Source: Gp6-AA40 sp032156805 (lineage in GTDB: Bacteria > Acidobacteriota > Vicinamibacteria > Vicinamibacterales > UBA2999). Taken from it: a DNA stretch of 64,000 nt. Within the stretch, counting starts at the first letter, position 1, and the number at the start of each line of letters is the position of its first letter. The notes beneath the pieces are model-generated. The model worked only from the letters and a program-made list of their open reading frames with translations, made no database searches and was not told where the DNA came from. Below are positions 15,488 to 24,680 of the stretch, in pieces. The stretch lies in contig JALDXQ010000009.1 of the NCBI GenBank assembly GCA_032156805.1, positions 8,222 through 72,221 on the forward strand, given 5' to 3'. The position numbers and the translations under genes are program-made.

Positions 15488-16314
15488 TACACCTCCATCG
15501 AACGCACACGTTCACGCTGACTGACCACATCCAGGATGCGGATGCCGTAGCTGCCCGAGACGATGACCACTTCGCCATGAGCCACGACGCGATTGCTGAC
15601 GAGCACTTCCACCGGATCGTCCGGAGAGCGCCCGAGATCAATGACTGACCCGGGGCCGAGGCGCGTCAGCGCGCGCAGCGGGAGCTCCGTCTGGCCGAAC
15701 CTCACGACGAGCGGAAGGTCGATGTCGAGAATGACATCGATGCGATCGTCGAACGATTGCTCGGGCGACGGCTCGGCGGCCTGAGCGGTCCTGGCTGGTG
15801 CCGGCGATGCCACTGACACCGGCTTCGGGGCAGGCGCGGCTTTCGCGGCGGCCGCCTGGGTGGCGGTGAAGGCACCGGATATCGTGACCGTCAGCGCAAC
15901 TGGAAGCTTCTCCGCGCTGATGGCGTAGGCAGCCCATTCGCCGTCGGGTACACGGCGCTCGCTCGGAACGACCTCACCAATCGACAGCTTCGCGCCGCGG
16001 GCGACCGGCTTGAGTGAGACAGCACTGCCTGCCTGGGCCAGCACCTCGCGCAGCGTGTCGAGCAGCGCCTCGTCCGGGATGTTGCCTTCGATACCGGTCA
16101 TGAGGCCCGTGACCGCAGTCCCGCCCTCATGATCGAGCACGACCGTCATCGTTCCGGTCAGCGCACCGTCGGCCTTCACTTCCACAACCCACTGCCGTCC
16201 CATTGCCGGTGCACCGGGCGCAACGGCGGCCGTGGAATCGATCATCGCCCCGACCACGACTGCCAGTTCGTCGGCGAAGGCGCCGAACATCTCGCGATTC
16301 ACGTACGCACTCAT
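15487..16314 (-). CDS. CheC-like/FliN fusion switch protein (FliY-like)
   Basis: Probable C-ring component, 275 residues. The C-terminal SpoA/FliN domain (about 188-270) has DDRIDVILDIDLPLVVRFGQ, LPLRALTRLGPGSVIDLGRS and VEVLVSNRVVAHGEVVIVSG, diagnostic of FliN. The N-terminal 140 residues resemble a CheC/CheX fold (GALTGTMTVVLDHEGG, DEALLDTLREVLAQAGSAV). The CheC phosphatase ExxN motif is altered: the equivalent helix reads REVLAQAG, with no Asn. An Ala/Pro linker (about 145-185) joins the halves, as in FliY. It overlaps fliM by four bases (ATGA). A separate short FliN is encoded at 24946-25233, so the motor has two FliN-type subunits. Confidence 0.85.
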   Translation of the reverse strand: MSAYVNREMFGAFADELAVVVGAMIDSTAAVAPGAPAMGRQWVVEVKADGALTGTMTVVLDHEGGTAVTGLMTGIEGNIPDEALLDTLREVLAQAGSAVSLKPVARGAKLSIGEVVPSERRVPDGEWAAYAISAEKLPVALTVTISGAFTATQAAAAKAAPAPKPVSVASPAPARTAQAAEPSPEQSFDDRIDVILDIDLPLVVRFGQTELPLRALTRLGPGSVIDLGRSPDDPVEVLVSNRVVAHGEVVIVSGSYGIRILDVVSQRERVRSMEV

Positions 16315-17303
16315 GCGGCAGCTCCTTGCTGCACTGCGTTCTTGGTCAGCGATTCGATCTGTACACCGGCGCTCTTTCCGTGCTGTGTCAGCCGGCCACC
16401 AAAGCGACGGACCTGACCGATGTGCACGTCAACAGGCTGCGCCACGGAGTGGCCGAGCGACAGCACATCTCCCGGCTTCAGCGCAATCAGATCGCGCGCC
16501 GTCAACGTCGTCTCGAGGAGAGCCGTCACCGGCAGCGGCACGCGGCCCAGGTTGGCGTGCAGCCAGGCTTCTTCATCGGGAGTCGGCTGCTTGCGCGTTC
16601 GCTGCCATCCCTGCTCGAACGCTTCGCCAACGGCTTCGATCGCAGCCGCGGGAATACAGATGTTCACCATCCCGCGCGTCTCAGCGATCCGAATGTCGAA
16701 CACCAGCAGGATGACAATCTCGGTCGGCCCGGTCACCTGCAGCATCTGCGGTCGCGTTTCGCGCGCCTGGATGCGGAACTCCATGTTGGCCACCGGCCGC
16801 CATGTCTCCGTCAGGTTGTCGAGCATCAGGTTGACGACCGAATCGACGACGTTCTGCTCAATCAGCGTCAGCGCACGATTGGGCCCGGGCGTCTGACCGG
16901 TGCCGCCGAGCAACCGATCGACCATCGTGAAGGCAATCGACGGATTGATCTCGAGCGCTCCGACGCCGTCAAACAGGCTGAGATTCACCGCGTAGAACGC
17001 CGTCGGATCCGGCAGCGACATGAGGAATTCCGAGTACGCGAACTGCTCCACCGAGACGATGCTCACTTCGGTCATCGCCCTGAGGAATGCCGACAGCGAG
17101 GTCGACACGTTCAGCGCAAACCGGTCATGCAGGAAATGCAGCGAACGTAGCTGCTCCTTCGAGACCCGATCGGGACGACGGAAGTTGTAGATGACGACGC
17201 CGCCCGAGGACGCGCCGTCGACCGGCTCGGCCGCACGCTCGGTGGCCGCTGCCGACGAAGCCAGCAGTGCGTCGATTTCATCCTGCGAGAGAATCTTGCT
17301 CAC
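16311..17303 (-). CDS. fliM: Flagellar motor switch protein FliM
   Basis: C-ring subunit that binds phospho-CheY. The GTG at 17303 was chosen because the protein then starts SKILSQDEIDALLAS, the conserved CheY-P-binding peptide, and because GTGA overlaps the fliA stop. The open frame extends to 17396 but that part is inside fliA. The 330-residue product has the middle domain (NFRRPDRVSKEQLRSLHFLH, LSLFDGVGALEINPSIAFTM, DRLLGGTG) and a C-terminal SpoA domain with LKPGDVLSLGHSVAQPVDVH. Confidence 0.96.
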   Translation of the reverse strand: MSKILSQDEIDALLASSAAATERAAEPVDGASSGGVVIYNFRRPDRVSKEQLRSLHFLHDRFALNVSTSLSAFLRAMTEVSIVSVEQFAYSEFLMSLPDPTAFYAVNLSLFDGVGALEINPSIAFTMVDRLLGGTGQTPGPNRALTLIEQNVVDSVVNLMLDNLTETWRPVANMEFRIQARETRPQMLQVTGPTEIVILLVFDIRIAETRGMVNICIPAAAIEAVGEAFEQGWQRTRKQPTPDEEAWLHANLGRVPLPVTALLETTLTARDLIALKPGDVLSLGHSVAQPVDVHIGQVRRFGGRLTQHGKSAGVQIESLTKNAVQQGAAA

Positions 17304-18046
17304 GCGCGTGCCTCCACCAGGCCGAGAGACCGGCGCAGCAACGTCCGCAGCCGTGATATGGCCAGTGAGCGCAGCTGGCTGACACGCGATTCGCACACGC
17401 CGATGACCTCGCCGATTTCAGCAAGGGTCAGCTCTTCCTGGTAATACATCGCCAGGATCTGTCGCTCGCGTTCGGGCAGTTCGTCGATCGCGCGTGCCAG
17501 GTGCACCTTGAGCTCTTTACGCTCGAGTTGTGCCACGGCGTCTTCCGATGCGTCGATGCACAGCTCGACCAGCGGCGTTCCGTCCGGGGTTGGTGCATCG
17601 AGCTGACGCACCGAACCGACTTCCAGCGTCCGCAACTGCTCGAGCGCCTTCTCGTAGGCAGGAACCGAAAGGTCCATCGCCTCGGCAATCTCGTCCTCGC
17701 GCGGCTCGCGCGCAAGACGATGGCGCAGCGACGCCACCGCCGCGTCCATCTCGCGGCGCAGGCGACGAAGCGACCGCGGCGCCCAATCGAGCTCGCGCAG
17801 CGCATCGAGCATCGCGCCGTTCACCCGCCGGCGCGCAAACGCATCGAACGGCACGCCGAGCGTTGGACGGTACCGGGTCGCTGCATCGATCAGCCCCAGC
17901 ACGCCAACGCTGATCAGATCGTTCATCTCGACCTGCGACGGCAGGCGCTGAGCCAGTCGCTGGGCCAGCGTCTTGACCAGCCCCACGTGCTCCATCACCA
18001 GTCGATCACGAGCATCCGTGGTCGCGGCGGGCGTCTTCACGCGCAC
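17300..18046 (-). CDS. fliA: RNA polymerase sigma factor FliA (sigma-28)
   Basis: Directs late flagellar gene transcription and is held by FlgM. The 248-residue protein has region 2 (VKTLAQRLAQRLPSQVEMND, LISVGVLGLIDAATRY, FDAFARRRVNGAMLDALREL), region 3 (AREPREDEIAEAMDLSVPAY) and region 4 (ELPERERQILAMYYQEELTL, AEIGEVIGVCESRVSQL). GTG start at 18046, overlapping flhG by 10 bases. No GCCGATAA-type box was found by eye in the flagellar gaps, so its targets inside this window are unclear. Confidence 0.97.
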   Translation of the reverse strand: MRVKTPAATTDARDRLVMEHVGLVKTLAQRLAQRLPSQVEMNDLISVGVLGLIDAATRYRPTLGVPFDAFARRRVNGAMLDALRELDWAPRSLRRLRREMDAAVASLRHRLAREPREDEIAEAMDLSVPAYEKALEQLRTLEVGSVRQLDAPTPDGTPLVELCIDASEDAVAQLERKELKVHLARAIDELPERERQILAMYYQEELTLAEIGEVIGVCESRVSQLRSLAISRLRTLLRRSLGLVEARA

Positions 18047-18870
18047 TGAGACACCTCCGTGACTGGCTCCGGAACCGATGCCCCGACCGCCAGGCGCAGA
18101 CCGCCCGGTCCGCGGCCGAGGCCGGCGAGACGCGAGGCCAGGATTCGGTAACAGCGGCTCGCCGCAGCCAGCGGCAAGTGGTCGACGACCGCACGCTGCA
18201 CCAGCACCGAGTCGCGCACGGCGCGGTCTTCGGCAACGAAGCCGTAATAGCGAAGCTGCCGCCCCAGGAAACGCACCGAGGCGGCGTCGAGCTGCTTGAA
18301 GGCCAGCGCCGCCTCGTCGCTGTCGCGTACCGAGTTGACGACCACGCCAATCTCGGTCTCCGGCGACATCCTCGTGAGGATCTTCGCGGTCGCGTAGGCA
18401 TCGACGACCGCCGACGGCTCGAGCGACGTGACGACGGCGACGCGCTCGGCGAGGCGCAGCGTCTCCAGGACGTTGTCCGAGATCCCCGCGGCCGTGTCGA
18501 TGAGGAGGAAGTCCAGGCGAGTCGCGAACAGGTGCATCGCGTCGCGCAGCATGCTGCGCTGGGCGGAGGTCAGAGCCGTGATCGACTGCAGCCCGGAACT
18601 GGCGGGAATGACCTCGATGCCGAGCGGGCCTCGCACGACGATGTCGGACAACGACTTCTCACCGGCGAGCAGGTGACCGATGTGGCTCTCCGGCGTGAGG
18701 CCGAGCATCACGTCGATGTTGCCGAGCCCGAAATCGGCGTCGAGCACGCCAACGCGATGACCGAGGCGAGCGAGCGAGAGCGCCACGTTTACCGTGACGC
18801 TGGTCTTGCCAACTCCGCCCTTGCCACTGGTGATGGCAAGGACAGCGGCCGTGTTCGATCCGCCAGTCAC
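18037..18870 (-). CDS. flhG: MinD/ParA-family ATPase FlhG (FleN)
   Basis: Controls flagellar number and placement with FlhF. The GTG at 18870 gives a GTGA overlap with flhF and a 277-residue protein; an alternative upstream ATG at 18909 lies within flhF. The deviant Walker A (LAITSGKGGVGKTSVTVNVA) is followed by VGVLDADFGLGNIDVMLGL and the switch FLLIDTAAGIS. The final helix (ASVPEPVTEVSQCA) is shorter than a typical MinD membrane helix. Confidence 0.95.
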   Translation of the reverse strand: MTGGSNTAAVLAITSGKGGVGKTSVTVNVALSLARLGHRVGVLDADFGLGNIDVMLGLTPESHIGHLLAGEKSLSDIVVRGPLGIEVIPASSGLQSITALTSAQRSMLRDAMHLFATRLDFLLIDTAAGISDNVLETLRLAERVAVVTSLEPSAVVDAYATAKILTRMSPETEIGVVVNSVRDSDEAALAFKQLDAASVRFLGRQLRYYGFVAEDRAVRDSVLVQRAVVDHLPLAAASRCYRILASRLAGLGRGPGGLRLAVGASVPEPVTEVSQCA

Positions 18871-19889
18871 GCCACCGCTCCTTGCACCAGCATCTCGCCC
18901 ATGAGCCAATCGGCGAGCACGGCCGCGGTGACTCGATGCAGATCCACCGGCACGTTCTGTCCGGTGCCGAAGAAGGACAACGGCATTTGCCGCGCGCGCA
19001 GCACACCGACCAGCGGTCCGATGGTGTCGGCTTCGTCGACGCGTGTCAGCACGACTCGCGTCGGGCGGGCATCCGCAAATCGCTCGAACATCCGCTCGGC
19101 CGACCTGACCGACGTGGTGGCTGGCATCACCAGGTGCGTCCGCACGTTGGTCCGCGTGCCGAGCGCTCGAAACATCTCTTTCGAGACATCGTCTGACGGC
19201 GAACGGCCGGCGGTGTCAACCAGCAGCGGGTGCGTCGTCTCGTCGAGCGCACGGGCGAATTCGTCCGGGGTGCGGGCCGCTGAAAAGGAAGACCCCAGGA
19301 TGTCGGCATAGAGCCGCAACTGTTCGATGGCGCCCACGCGGAAGCCGTCGGCCCCGAGCAGCGCAAGGCGCTGTCCGCGGCGTGCACGTTCCTGCGCAGC
19401 GATCTTGGCGATGGTGGTCGTCTTGCCCACGCCCGGCGGACCGACGAACACTTCGATTGGCGCGTAGGGTTCGTCGCCGGCGGCGATCACCGCAAGCTCT
19501 CGCGCCAGCGTTTCCTTCAAGCTGTCGGTATCAGCGCCCCGCCGGCGGCTGACCGGGTGCGACTTCGCAATTTCGCGCGCGAGGTCCACCGGGAGTCCGC
19601 TCGCCTCAAGCCGCGCGGTGATCTGGTCGATTGCCCTGTCGGAACGCGAGCGGGGCACCACGACGGCGGGCACAGCCGCGGCACGTTCGGGCTCGGAGTG
19701 TCGGGGCTCCGGCACCATTGGCCGCTCTGCCGCCGCGGTCAACTCGATCTCGCGGCGGCCCATGAGGCCGCGCACACCTGTCGCTGTGACTTCACGAGTC
19801 GACAGCACCAACGCGTCGGGCCCCAGTTCTTCCCGAACGGCGCGAAGTGCGTCTTTGAGCGTTGCTCTGCGATAGCGCTTCAAATGCAT
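18867..19889 (-). CDS. flhF: SRP-type GTPase FlhF
   Basis: Recruits the first basal-body components to their site. The 340-residue protein has an N-terminal basic segment (MHLKRYRRATLKDALRAVRE), a helical N domain (about 85-135) and the SRP GTPase domain: P-loop GPPGVGKTTTIAKIAAQE, LLGADGFRVGAIEQLRLYAD, LLVDTAGRSPSDD and a LTRVDEADTIGPLVGVL guanine-specificity region (TRVD in place of TKxD). It is one base from the flhA stop and coupled to flhG, the standard flhA-flhF-flhG order. Confidence 0.96.
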   Translation of the reverse strand: MHLKRYRRATLKDALRAVREELGPDALVLSTREVTATGVRGLMGRREIELTAAAERPMVPEPRHSEPERAAAVPAVVVPRSRSDRAIDQITARLEASGLPVDLAREIAKSHPVSRRRGADTDSLKETLARELAVIAAGDEPYAPIEVFVGPPGVGKTTTIAKIAAQERARRGQRLALLGADGFRVGAIEQLRLYADILGSSFSAARTPDEFARALDETTHPLLVDTAGRSPSDDVSKEMFRALGTRTNVRTHLVMPATTSVRSAERMFERFADARPTRVVLTRVDEADTIGPLVGVLRARQMPLSFFGTGQNVPVDLHRVTAAVLADWLMGEMLVQGAVA

Positions 19890-19890
19890 G

Positions 19891-21921
19891 TCAGTCGAGG
19901 GTCGCTACTGAAACGACTGGGATATGTGCCGGAACCTCGTTGTGCGATAGCACCCCTAAGTGCGGCAGCACCCGCGCAAACAGCCTCCACAAGTGAGGCC
20001 GTAGTGTTGGAGAGCACAACAGCACGGGTTGTGCCACAGCTTGTTCGAGCGCACGCGCGATGCGCGAGGCGATGTTCTGGGCCTGTTGGGGGTCGAGCGC
20101 GAGGATGGCGCCATGGTCCGTCCGGACGAGCGACGCCAAGAGTCGCTCTTCCAGCACCGGTGCAACTCCGATAACCGGCAGCTCGCCCTTCTCGGTTTGA
20201 TACGTCCGGCAAATCGCGCGGCCAATCGAGCCACGGACCGCTTCGGTGATCGCGTCGGGATCCTTCGTCACCATCGCGGCATCGGCAATGGCTTCGAGGA
20301 TCGTCGTCAGATCTCTCACCGGGACGCGTTCACGCAGCAGCTGCCGCAGGACGCGTTGAATCTCGCCGAGCGACACCAGCTTGGGCACGAGGTCTTCGAC
20401 CAGCCGCGGCGAGGATTGCGCAATCTGGTCCACCATTTCCTTGACTTGCTGACGGCTCAAGAGGTCGGGCAGAAATGCGCGGATGGTCTCCGACAAATGG
20501 GTCGACAGTGCGGTCGTCGAATCCACGACGGTGTAGCCGGCCGCTGAGGCTGCCTCGCGCTGCTCCTGTGTAATCCACGTGGCCGGCAGGCCGAAGGCGG
20601 GTTCCTTGGTTTGCGTGCCGTCGATCGTCTTGGTGACCGTCCCGGGGTTGATGGCCAGGAGACGTTCGGGATAGAGCTCTCCGCGCGCCACCTCGACACC
20701 CTTCACGAGGATGCTGTACGCGCGTGGTCCGAGTTGCAGGTTGTCTGCGATCCGCACGGGCGGCACGACGAGACCGGTCTCGGTCGCGATCTGCTTGCGA
20801 ATCGATCGCACCCGTGTCAGCAGCGTTCCTCCCTGGCGTTCGTCGACGAGGCTCACGAGGGCATAGCCGACATCGACACCAAGGGGATCCACGGCGACCG
20901 TGGGCTCCGCGGTATCGCCTGACGGCGCGGCAGACTCGGGGCTGACGTCCTCGGTCGGCCGCGTCCGTACGGCGTAAGCCGCAGCACCAAGGACTGCCGC
21001 GACCGTCAGGAACGAGAGCTTTGGCAGGCCTGGAATCAACGCGAGCAACGTGAGAACCCCGGCGGCGACGCCGAGCGGACGAGATCGCTCGAGCAGCTGC
21101 ACGGCGACCTCTTCACCGAGGTGAGATTCGGCGGCTGCGCGCGTCGTGATGAGGCCGCCGGCCATCGACACGAGCAGCGCCGGGATGGCCGTGACCAGTC
21201 CTTCCCCAACGGTCAGAATCGTGTAGGTTTCTGCGGCCGTGGCCAGGTCCATGTCGTGCTGCCACACGCCGATGATCAGCCCGGCCACGATGTTGACCGC
21301 CGTGATGAGGACGGCGGCGAGCGCATCACGCTGAGTGAACCGGATGGCACCGTCCATCGCGCCGTAGAAGTCCGCCTCGCGCCGCAGTCGATCGCGACGG
21401 TCGCGGGCTTCGGTATCGGTGATCGCACCTGATGACAGATCGGCGTCGATCGCCATCTGACGGCCTGGCAACGCATCGAGGGTGAAGCGGGCCGTGACTT
21501 CCGAGATACGAACCGCGCCGTGGTTGATGACGATGTACTGGATCGCGATCAACACGAGGAAGACGACGACACCCACGACGAAGTTGCCACCCACAACGAA
21601 CTGGCCGAAGGCCATGATGACGTGGCCGGCGGCCTCGATGCCGTCGCCTCCGTTGAGCAGCACGAGGCGCGTGGACGCGACGTTCAGCGACAAACGGATC
21701 AGTGTGAGCAACAGCAGCAGTGATGGAAAGACCGAGAATTCCACCGGCTGTCGCACGTAGATGGCGGTGAGCAGCAGCACCACGGCCAGACCGATGTCGA
21801 TCGACAGCAGCAGGTCGAGCAGCAGCGTCGGCAGCGGGACGATCATCAGCAACACGACCGCCATGACGGCGATCGGCGCAATCAGGTGACTGGCGCGATT
21901 GGGCGTGGTCTTGGTCGGCAT
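19891..21921 (-). CDS. flhA: Flagellar export gate protein FlhA
   Basis: Large export-gate subunit, 676 residues. Eight membrane segments fill about residues 15-310; the conserved cytosolic loop reads VNHG-like (VINHGAVRISEVTARFTLDA, LPGRQMAIDADLSSGAI). The C-terminal cytosolic domain (about 340-676), which docks chaperone-substrate complexes, includes DNLQLGPRAYSILVKGVEVA and LVSLGEIQRVLRQLLRERVP, then PVLLCSPTLRPHLWRLF. Starts 1 bp after flhB. Confidence 0.97.
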   Translation of the reverse strand: MPTKTTPNRASHLIAPIAVMAVVLLMIVPLPTLLLDLLLSIDIGLAVVLLLTAIYVRQPVEFSVFPSLLLLLTLIRLSLNVASTRLVLLNGGDGIEAAGHVIMAFGQFVVGGNFVVGVVVFLVLIAIQYIVINHGAVRISEVTARFTLDALPGRQMAIDADLSSGAITDTEARDRRDRLRREADFYGAMDGAIRFTQRDALAAVLITAVNIVAGLIIGVWQHDMDLATAAETYTILTVGEGLVTAIPALLVSMAGGLITTRAAAESHLGEEVAVQLLERSRPLGVAAGVLTLLALIPGLPKLSFLTVAAVLGAAAYAVRTRPTEDVSPESAAPSGDTAEPTVAVDPLGVDVGYALVSLVDERQGGTLLTRVRSIRKQIATETGLVVPPVRIADNLQLGPRAYSILVKGVEVARGELYPERLLAINPGTVTKTIDGTQTKEPAFGLPATWITQEQREAASAAGYTVVDSTTALSTHLSETIRAFLPDLLSRQQVKEMVDQIAQSSPRLVEDLVPKLVSLGEIQRVLRQLLRERVPVRDLTTILEAIADAAMVTKDPDAITEAVRGSIGRAICRTYQTEKGELPVIGVAPVLEERLLASLVRTDHGAILALDPQQAQNIASRIARALEQAVAQPVLLCSPTLRPHLWRLFARVLPHLGVLSHNEVPAHIPVVSVATLD

Positions 21922-21922
21922 A

Positions 21923-22987
21923 TCAGAGCATCAGCTGCTTGATTCGAACCAGGTAGGCCAGGACTTCTGCGACCGCGCCAAACAGCGGCCCCGGGATGGT
22001 CTGACCGATTTCGGCCGTGCGGAAAAGCGCCTGCGCGAGCGGCTTGTTCTCGACGATGGGGACGCCGTGATAGCGGGCCACGTCGCGAATGCGTAGTGCC
22101 ACGTGATCGGCGCCCATCGCCAGCACCCGCGGCGCCGGCATCGTGTCGCGGCGGTATTCGATGGCAACGGCGAAGTGGGTGGGGTTGGTGATGACGACTG
22201 TCGCGCGCGCGACGTCCTGCATCATCCGGCGCCGTGACAAGTCGAACTGCGCCTTGCGGACGCGCCGCTTGTTCTCGGGGCTCCCCTCCATCATCTTGTG
22301 TTCGTCTTTCACTTCTTGCTTGGTCATCTTGAGAGAGCTCGTCAGGCGGTATTGCTGAAGCGCGTAGTCACCGAGCGCGAGGATCCCGAGCGCCCACGCC
22401 ACTCGCCACAGCAGCGTCTCGGTGTGCACCCACCCTTGTGCCGCTGCGCCGAACGGCGTCAGCCACGCGAGCTGCGGCGATTCCACGATGAACGACCCGA
22501 CGATCCGCCAGGCCAGCCAGGTGATGACGGACACCGAGATCAGGGTCTTGATCGTCTCGATCCCCGACTGCATCAATCCGAGCTTCTTGATGCCGTTGGC
22601 GGGATTCAGTCGCGACCAGTTGAGATGTAACGCGTTGGGCGCAAACACCCAGCCACCCTGAAAGCCGTGCATGCCGACGCCGACGACCATCGTGGCAATC
22701 GCAATCGGACCCACGAGCAGCCCGATCAGCATCGCGCCCTGGAACACGTGCGACGTGAGGTCGCCAGCCGCGATCGGTTCGAGCGGGGCGTCACCGAAGT
22801 GAGCGAGATCCGCGGCCAGCCGCTCCGCAAGGCCGTCGATCAGGCGGCGGCCGAGACGAGCCAGGGCGATCGTCGCCGCTACCGCCGCTGCGGCGAGCGC
22901 AAGATCGCGGCTGCGCGCGACCTGCCCCTTCTCGCGCGCATCCTGCAGGCGTTTTGCTGTGGGTTGTTCTGTGCGGTCCTGCGACAT
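21923..22987 (-). CDS. flhB: Flagellar export switch protein FlhB
   Basis: Autocleaving gate protein that switches export from rod/hook to filament substrates. The 354-residue product starts SQDRTEQPTAKRLQDAREKG, typical of FlhB, has four membrane segments (about 28-210) and the cytosolic autocleavage site NPTH in VVITNPTHFAVAIEYRRDT. Located 4 bp after fliR and before flhA. Confidence 0.97.
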   Translation of the reverse strand: MSQDRTEQPTAKRLQDAREKGQVARSRDLALAAAAVAATIALARLGRRLIDGLAERLAADLAHFGDAPLEPIAAGDLTSHVFQGAMLIGLLVGPIAIATMVVGVGMHGFQGGWVFAPNALHLNWSRLNPANGIKKLGLMQSGIETIKTLISVSVITWLAWRIVGSFIVESPQLAWLTPFGAAAQGWVHTETLLWRVAWALGILALGDYALQQYRLTSSLKMTKQEVKDEHKMMEGSPENKRRVRKAQFDLSRRRMMQDVARATVVITNPTHFAVAIEYRRDTMPAPRVLAMGADHVALRIRDVARYHGVPIVENKPLAQALFRTAEIGQTIPGPLFGAVAEVLAYLVRIKQLML

Positions 22988-22991
22988 GTGA

Positions 22992-23747
22992 CTACCTGAA
23001 CGCAGCCGCCAGGCTCAGACCGAGTTCGATCGTGCGTTCGACCACGGAGGCGATGACCTGCGGAACCGTGCCGATCGTCACCGCCAGCACGAACAGGCCA
23101 ACGAGCAGCCGCACGGGATAGCCGACGACCATGAAGTTCAGCGAAGGAGCGGACCGCGACACCAGGCCGACGGCGAGTTCGACCAGCAGCAGCACGAGCA
23201 CGAGCGGAGCCGCCAGGCGCACACCGACAGTGAAGATGAGACCGAGCATCTCGCGCACGCCGGTAAGAATCGATTCGCCCACTTGACCGCCGCCGATCGG
23301 TAGCCCTTCGTATGAGGCGACCATCGCACGCAGGATCTGGTGATGGCCGTTGACGGCGAAGAAGGCCAGCATCGCGAGCAACCCGTAGAGCGAGGTGATG
23401 ACGGAGTTGCGCACACCGCTGACCGGATCGATCGTCGCGGCATAGGAGAATCCAAGCTGGTAGCCGCCGAGGTGCCCGCCCAGTTCAGCGGCCGAGATGA
23501 GTGCCCTGACCGCGAGCCCCAGCGACAGACCGATCACGATTTCGCGAGCGATGATGAGCGTGAGCGAGACGTCGCTGGTCAAGGCCGGGACTGCCACCGT
23601 GGGCGCCAGGACGACCGCCAGGAGAACGGTAATCGCCACCTTGACGGGAGTCGGCGCGAAGGTACCGCCGAGCGCCGGCGCGACCATCACCAGCATCCCC
23701 GGGCGCACGAGGAGCAACCCGAACCTGATCACCACCGACAGGTCCAT
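22992..23747 (-). CDS. fliR: Flagellar export protein FliR
   Basis: Subunit of the FliPQR export core. The 251-residue hydrophobic protein has about six membrane segments, with GLSLGLAVRALISAAELGGH and LGGYQLGFSYAATIDPVSGV matching the FliR consensus. Its start shares a base with the fliQ stop. The order fliO-fliP-fliQ-fliR-flhB-flhA is fully conserved. Confidence 0.96.
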   Translation of the reverse strand: MDLSVVIRFGLLLVRPGMLVMVAPALGGTFAPTPVKVAITVLLAVVLAPTVAVPALTSDVSLTLIIAREIVIGLSLGLAVRALISAAELGGHLGGYQLGFSYAATIDPVSGVRNSVITSLYGLLAMLAFFAVNGHHQILRAMVASYEGLPIGGGQVGESILTGVREMLGLIFTVGVRLAAPLVLVLLLVELAVGLVSRSAPSLNFMVVGYPVRLLVGLFVLAVTIGTVPQVIASVVERTIELGLSLAAAFR

Positions 23748-24016
23748 CAGCGGATGAACTCCGGAAGGCGGAAGATCAGGTCACGCGAAAAGCCGGTGAC
23801 CACTCGAAGGATCCAGGGAAACGTCAGCGCAAACACCGCGAAGATCGCGGCAGCGCGCGGGATGAACGCGAGGACGTTGTCCTGGATCGAGGTGACCGTC
23901 TGAAAGATGCTCACCAGCACGCCGGCAATCAGGCCAGCCACCAGCATCGGCAGGCTGACCATGATCGCGACCTCGATCGCCTGACGGACCGTACCAACGA
24001 CCAGCGACTCGGGCAT
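23747..24016 (-). CDS. fliQ: Flagellar export protein FliQ
   Basis: Small export-core subunit with two membrane hairpin segments. The open frame begins at 24049, but the ATG at 24016 gives the canonical 89 residues (MPESLVVGTVRQAIEVAIMV) and starts 1 bp after fliP. Conserved GVLVSIFQTVTSIQDNVLAF links the two helices. Confidence 0.96.
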   Translation of the reverse strand: MPESLVVGTVRQAIEVAIMVSLPMLVAGLIAGVLVSIFQTVTSIQDNVLAFIPRAAAIFAVFALTFPWILRVVTGFSRDLIFRLPEFIR

Positions 24017-24017
24017 G

Positions 24018-24680
24018 TCAGACGAAGCTCCGGACAATCGACCCGACAACGAGGTTCCAGCCGTCGATCATCACGAACAGGAGCACCTTGAAGGGCAGCG
24101 ACACCATCGCTGGCGGCATCTGCAACATGCCCATCGACAGCAGCGTCGTCGAGACGACGAGGTCGATGAGCAGGAACGGAATGAACAGGAAGAACCCCAT
24201 CTGAAAGCCGGTCTTCAGCTCCGAGATGACGTAGGCGGGGATCACGACCCGCATCGGCAGTTCTGCGGCGGTCTCCGGTTTCTCGATCTTGCCAAGCTCG
24301 ATAAAGAGCGCCAGGTCGGCTTCCCGGGTCTGCCGCAGCATGAAGTCGCGAAGCGGTGGCGTGCCGAGCTCGAGTGCCTGGGTCACACTCACCTTCCCCG
24401 CCATGGCCGGCTCGAGCGCGAGCTCGTTGATACGCGCACCTACCGGCGCCATGATGAACATCGTCAGGAACAGCGACAGCCCGATGAGAATCTGGCTGGA
24501 CGGCATCTCCTGTGTGCCCAGTGCCTGCCGCAGGAAGTGAAAGATGATCGTGATCCGCGTGAACGAGGTCATCGTCACGAGGATGGCCGGCAAGAACGAA
24601 ATCAGCGTCAGGAGAAGGACGATCTGAAGCGGAGCCGAGATCGTGCCGATTCCGTTTACCTGGAGATCGAGGTTGTTCAC
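24018..24680 (-). CDS. fliP: Flagellar export protein FliP
   Basis: Core export-channel subunit, 220 residues. Conserved blocks: LTLISFLPAILVTMTSFTRI, IIFHFLRQALGTQEMPSSQI, LIGLSLFLTMFIMAP, and the C-terminal PFLLIDLVVSTTLLSMGMLQ. No cleavable signal peptide is evident, unlike the enterobacterial form. GTG start at 24680 in a GTGA overlap with fliO. Confidence 0.97.
   Translation of the reverse strand: MNNLDLQVNGIGTISAPLQIVLLLTLISFLPAILVTMTSFTRITIIFHFLRQALGTQEMPSSQILIGLSLFLTMFIMAPVGARINELALEPAMAGKVSVTQALELGTPPLRDFMLRQTREADLALFIELGKIEKPETAAELPMRVVIPAYVISELKTGFQMGFFLFIPFLLIDLVVSTTLLSMGMLQMPPAMVSLPFKVLLFVMIDGWNLVVGSIVRSFV

Noticed and set aside
17304..17396. Longer N-terminus for FliM
   Set aside because: It would lie wholly within fliA, and the conserved SKILSQDEIDALL peptide must be at the N-terminus for CheY-P binding.
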